DNA of 64,000 nt, taken from NCBI RefSeq assembly GCF_040939455.1, contig NC_134109.1:67930501-67994500 (forward strand). Reading direction: 5' to 3'. This DNA comes from Microcebus murinus. Taxonomy: Eukaryota > Chordata > Mammalia > Primates > Cheirogaleidae. Under the pieces are notes generated by a model. The model worked only from the letters and a program-made list of their open reading frames with translations, ran no database searches and was not told the DNA's origin. A program made the position numbers and the translations under genes. Positions 60,425 through 64,000 of the stretch are shown here, piece after piece; position 1 is the stretch's first letter; every line of letters starts with the position of its first letter.

Positions 60425-60655
60425 CAGTAGTAATTGTTACCTTTCATTGAGATATTGTATTATATGTACGGTGTTGTATTAATTATTTCACAAATACTTC
60501 TTTGGCTCCCCACCACATCCCTGTGAGGTAAGTGATGCTATTCCCATTTTATAGATAAGAAAGATGTGGTTTAAAAAGATTACAAAGCTAGCCTACTAAG
60601 TGGCAGTTACTAAAAGATCAAGCCTATTTGAAACCAGGTCTCTGACTGCGAAGCC
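60425..60655 (-). repeat. MIR SINE, near full length
   Basis: 'ttacctttcattgagatatt', 'cccattttatagataagaaa', 'tactaagtggcagttactaa' and 'gaaaccaggtctctgactgc' follow antisense MIR. Confidence 0.75.
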
Positions 60656-62326
60656 AGGTTTATTAAGTATTAAACCCTTGTGTTGTGTTTGTTGCACAGG
60701 CAGCAATACATCCCACATACCGGATTTCTAGATCTTTTGTTTGCATCATCTCATGTGGTCATGGCGTGTGCTGCTATATGGATAATAGGGCTCATTTTCC
60801 TGTTTCCCAGAAACAAGCAAAACAGACCACAGTTTGTGGGAAAAGACAGTCTCTCCTTGTGGATATGAGTTCCTTGGCAAACCCTTCATACTATTCTGGG
60901 AAAGGCTAAACCTCTAAGGACAATTGATACAGAAGGCAAGAGACTGTGAAATGGTTTAGGGGCCTGAAGGACGTGGTGTCGAGGAGGCGCTGGGGTGGGG
61001 GCAGGTAAGGAAGACTGGGACCAGACTTGTTGAGGAGCTCTTGGAGCAGCATGGCTCCTCCCGGGCCAAGGCCTTGCCAGCTAGCAGAATTCTTCCCATT
61101 CAAGTAGAGTATGGTGAGTTGTATTTAGAAAGAGAAAAAGAATAGCTAGAAATGTGCAGTTAGCCTTGAGTTTCATTCTCACCAAGCTAGAAAAATGATA
61201 TTTAAACTATTACCAGCAAGAAAGTATTACATACCCCCTGAAGAATCAACTCAGCATTTTGGAAATGAGAAAGAGAAGATGTGGTGTTGATCAGATGTTA
61301 AACATAGTTAAGGATTTTAATGAGCAAATATTTTCAAACTATCAGGAAAAAAACATTAAAAAATGAAGTGTAAATGATACCCTTGTTATTTTAGAAAATG
61401 GCCACAGCTAACACTTCTTTAAAAAAAATTAGTGTACAAAAATGAGAACATTTACACACCTTCCTCCATATGTGTTTTGAGTATAGAGTTCCTAATTCTT
61501 TCTTTGCATTATGAATACTAGGAGCAAGTACACTGGTGAGTGTCAAGATGGGTTTGTGGTGCTTTCTGACACCTAGATACTGTTGAATGTTCTGTCCTAA
61601 AGCTATGCATAAAAATCACAAAAACATTTTAAAGGCTCTAGATATCAATCTCTGGAAATCTGAACTTTTCCCAAGGTTTCTCTCTTTTCACTTTACATTT
61701 TTTGGTAGGCCACAAATGAAACTTCTGTAATATTCAATATGACCTAATTTCTCTCTCTTAGATCCTGTCATATGTCTAGCTATTTCTTTATTGCAAGCAT
61801 ACTGTCATAGTTTAGGCTCTTGGGTACCATAAGCAAGTAAAGATTATAAGAAATTAGCCTATCACCCACCTACACCATCCTTAACTAAGTATGCATGCCT
61901 CACCTTCGCCCACTACTGTGTCCACTGACAAATATTCGTTTATTTCATTAACCAAGTCACTGTACTACACAAAGAAAATTAAGTGTGTGGCGGCAGAGTC
62001 ACAGGTGTGAAGTATATTCACAGGTTTGTTAAAATTGTCATAGATTGGACATGATCACTCCTCCAGATCCCAAGTGGGAGGTGAATTTAATCTGAGGTAT
62101 TTAGCAACTTGAGGGACATTTGATTAAAAATAAAATCACCTCTTCACCTTCTTTCTGAAGAGAAATAATTCTTCTTTAAGGAAAGCTGATGAACCCTAAA
62201 GGTAACTTAAATTTTGTTTTTTTATTTTTGGCATTTATTCATCATTTGTTAAAACATTCAAGATGTTTTTGTGAAGAACTGGGAAATGAAACACTACACA
62301 TTCCTGCCAGTGTATTTGTTATAGGG
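60656..62326. other. Intronic DNA, no recognised feature
   Basis: No exon or named repeat. Two overlapping plus frames at 60680-60909 lack family resemblance. Confidence 0.4.
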
Positions 62327-62624
62327 TAATTTTTCCTTCTTAAAGAGTGGCTTACTTTGTTGACCAGGCCAAAGGCAGAGTGGCCTGATCATAGCTCCCT
62401 GTAACCTCAAATGCCTAGGCTCATACAATCCTCCTGTCTCCACCTCCCAAGTAGCTGGAACTACAGGCACGGGCCACCACATGCAGCTAATTTTATTTAT
62501 ATTTTTGTACAGATGGGGACTTGCTATATTGCCCATGCTGTTCTCAACTCCTGGCCTAAAGTGATCCTCCCACCTTGGCCTCCCAAAGGGCTAGTATTAT
62601 AAGCATAAGCCACCGTGCCTGGCC
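62327..62624 (-). mobile_element. Old Alu (AluJ-like), dimer
   Basis: 'cttactttgttgaccaggcc', 'cctcccaagtagctggaact', a short linker 'atttttgtacagatggggac' without the strepsirrhine insertion, 'cctcccaaagggctagtatt' and 'gccaccgtgcctggcc'. High divergence and the plain linker mark an old copy that predates the strepsirrhine subfamilies. Its T tail is degraded. Confidence 0.88.
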
Positions 62625-62965
62625 TCTTTATATATTCCTGGTATAAGTCCCTCACCAAATATGTGGTTAGCAAATATTTTCTCCCATTCTGTAGGTTGTC
62701 TTCTCACTTTATTGATTGATTTCTTTCAGGCACAAAGTTTTTAATTTTGTTGAAATCCAATTTATTTTTTTTCTTTTGTCTCTTGGGCTTTTAGTGCCCT
62801 AAGAAACTTTATCCAAAGGTCACATAGATTTATATCTACATCTTTGAAGTTTTAGCTCTTACATTTATGTCTGTGGTTAATTTTGAGTTAATTTTTATTT
62901 TAATATATAGCATGAGGTAGGTGTCCAACTTCATTCTTTAGTGTATGGATATCCAGTTTCCCAAA
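62625..62965 (-). mobile_element. L1 ORF2 fragment
   Basis: 'agcaaatattttctcccatt', 'ctgtaggttgtcttctcact', 'tagctcttacatttatgtct' and 'gtgtccaacttcattcttta' are antisense L1 ORF2 (C-terminal half). The L1 3' end is missing; the Alu abuts it directly. Confidence 0.8.
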
Positions 62966-64000
62966 CCTGGGATGCTTGATTTCTAATTTAAAATTTTGAC
63001 CTCCCAGACATTGTCTTTGAGTATTTTGGGTGCTGTTGGTGTTTGGGGAAGGCTGTTGCTAAAGCTGCATTCCATGTTTGGAACCTACTGTGCACCGTGG
63101 TAACAGCCCTTTCTCACAGTCCTCTTCAACGAGGAATGTGTGATCATCCTTCTCTTCCCACATGGGTTGCTGGTACCTTGTCAAAAAGTGTGCAAAATAT
63201 AGGAAACCAAATATACTTTTGCCTATCCCATTTTGTTATCTTTTCTTCTAGTTTTTGTTTCATTCCTGAGAGTATGGGGTTTTTCTACAAGATCATTACA
63301 TGAGTTGCTATGATTAGGAATAACGTTGAACGAGGATTTTAGCGTACTTTTACCACACTAATTTAGAGTTCAACGCCTTAACTTCCTGGAAATAAGCAAG
63401 TGGATGAGGAGCACAATTGCATTTTCTTCCTCCTACAATAGTTTTCTGGATTTTTCTCAGCTACTCTTAAATCATGAGATTGCTCTGTGCCAACCCTGGT
63501 TTGTCCATGACAGGATGACCTCAGGACATCTGGTCTAGGAATGTCATATTTGTGTCTGAGAATTAACTACCTCTAATTCCTAAGGTGAAGAAGTCCATAC
63601 TCTGAATCCAGGGTTGTAAAGAGCTGTTTGTCCATGAATCACATTTTGAGAATTCAAGTCCCCAGGGGTCACAGATCCTAGAGATAATTCAGACACTGGG
63701 AAACTTTGGAGGTATTCTACTCCAGAACCCTGAGTTCTCCCTAAAATTTTCTGGAGATCAAAAAAGATTTTTTAAATAAAATACTCCCCACTCACCCTGC
63801 AAAACAAATTCCAGACATCCTCCTACAGCTGTAGTCAGGTAGAGATTAAACTTTTTAAAGAAATTTAAATTATCCCTTAAAATAATCTGCAGAAAATTTG
63901 CTATTTTAGTTACACAGTTGCAAAGGCTAGATTTTTATGCCTCAGGCGCTGTCAGGGTGATGTCTCTGGCCTTTTGGTATATTCTCCACATCCCTGGTCA
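62966..64000. other. Intronic DNA to the window edge
   Basis: No exon, RNA gene or clear repeat was recognised. The 63043-63303 plus frame has no family resemblance. Confidence 0.4.

Larger units (their letters stand above)
8375..64000 (+). other. STXBP6: STXBP6 intron 2, 5' part (partial)
   Basis: The next STXBP6 exon should begin in the split Val codon and go on into the PH-like domain. I looked for such an exon and did not find one. The long low-GC, repeat-filled sequence with no other exon fits one very large intron. This is inferred from absence and from the known large size of the gene. The intron hosts the ZAR1L retrocopy and most repeats listed. Confidence 0.65.

Noticed and set aside
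1..64000. CRISPR arrays, tRNA, rRNA, snRNA genes and toxin or phage-like systems
   Set aside because: Looked for typical sequence words (direct repeats with spacers, U6, 7SK and Alu-independent tRNA boxes) and saw none; the DNA is mammalian intron. A covariance-model scan would be needed to exclude weak RNA pseudogenes.

Overview
The window is primate nuclear DNA from a strepsirrhine, probably a lemur. Two Alu copies (19578-19917 and 49731-50087) carry the strepsirrhine form of the dimer: the 'gcgtcagcctagctcacagc' right-arm variant and the 'ttggccaattaatttctttc' linker. Several L1 3' ends are of the 'gggggtacaaatgtt' type that I associate with strepsirrhine L1s. There is no prokaryotic signal, no operon and no CRISPR array. 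Almost all short open frames here are chance frames in intronic or repeat DNA.

One protein-coding exon is clear. It is the first coding exon of STXBP6 (amisyn), on the + strand, CDS 8221-8374, with a textbook acceptor ending at 8185 and donor at 8375. It encodes residues 1-51 and one base of codon 52. I found no other STXBP6 exon, so positions 1-8185 are read as the end of intron 1 and 8375-64000 as the start of a very long intron 2. Calling the whole remainder intronic is an inference from the lack of the next exon.

The second gene-like object is an intronless, 5'-truncated copy of ZAR1L on the minus strand (51187-51720). Its 177-codon frame is open and keeps the complete C-terminal cysteine-rich (3CxxC) domain. 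It is the most interesting item in the window.

The rest is a layered repeat landscape. Old layers are MIR, L2, MER5-like hAT elements and L1M fragments. Younger layers are: an L1 5' UTR leaving the left edge (1-611, antisense); a short L1 3' end with a perfect 14-bp target duplication (14032-14188); a twin-primed L1 with an inverted 5' part (27332-28769); a tiny Alu fragment with a poly(G) tail inside an old L1 (28967-29024); a solo LTR with 4-bp duplication (30089-30490); and a 3.4-kb L1 with 5' UTR, ORF1 and only the start of ORF2, bounded by a 15-bp target duplication (53002-56387). All Alus are antisense to STXBP6. Repeat names come from recognition by eye; no database search was run. I saw no convincing new biological system.
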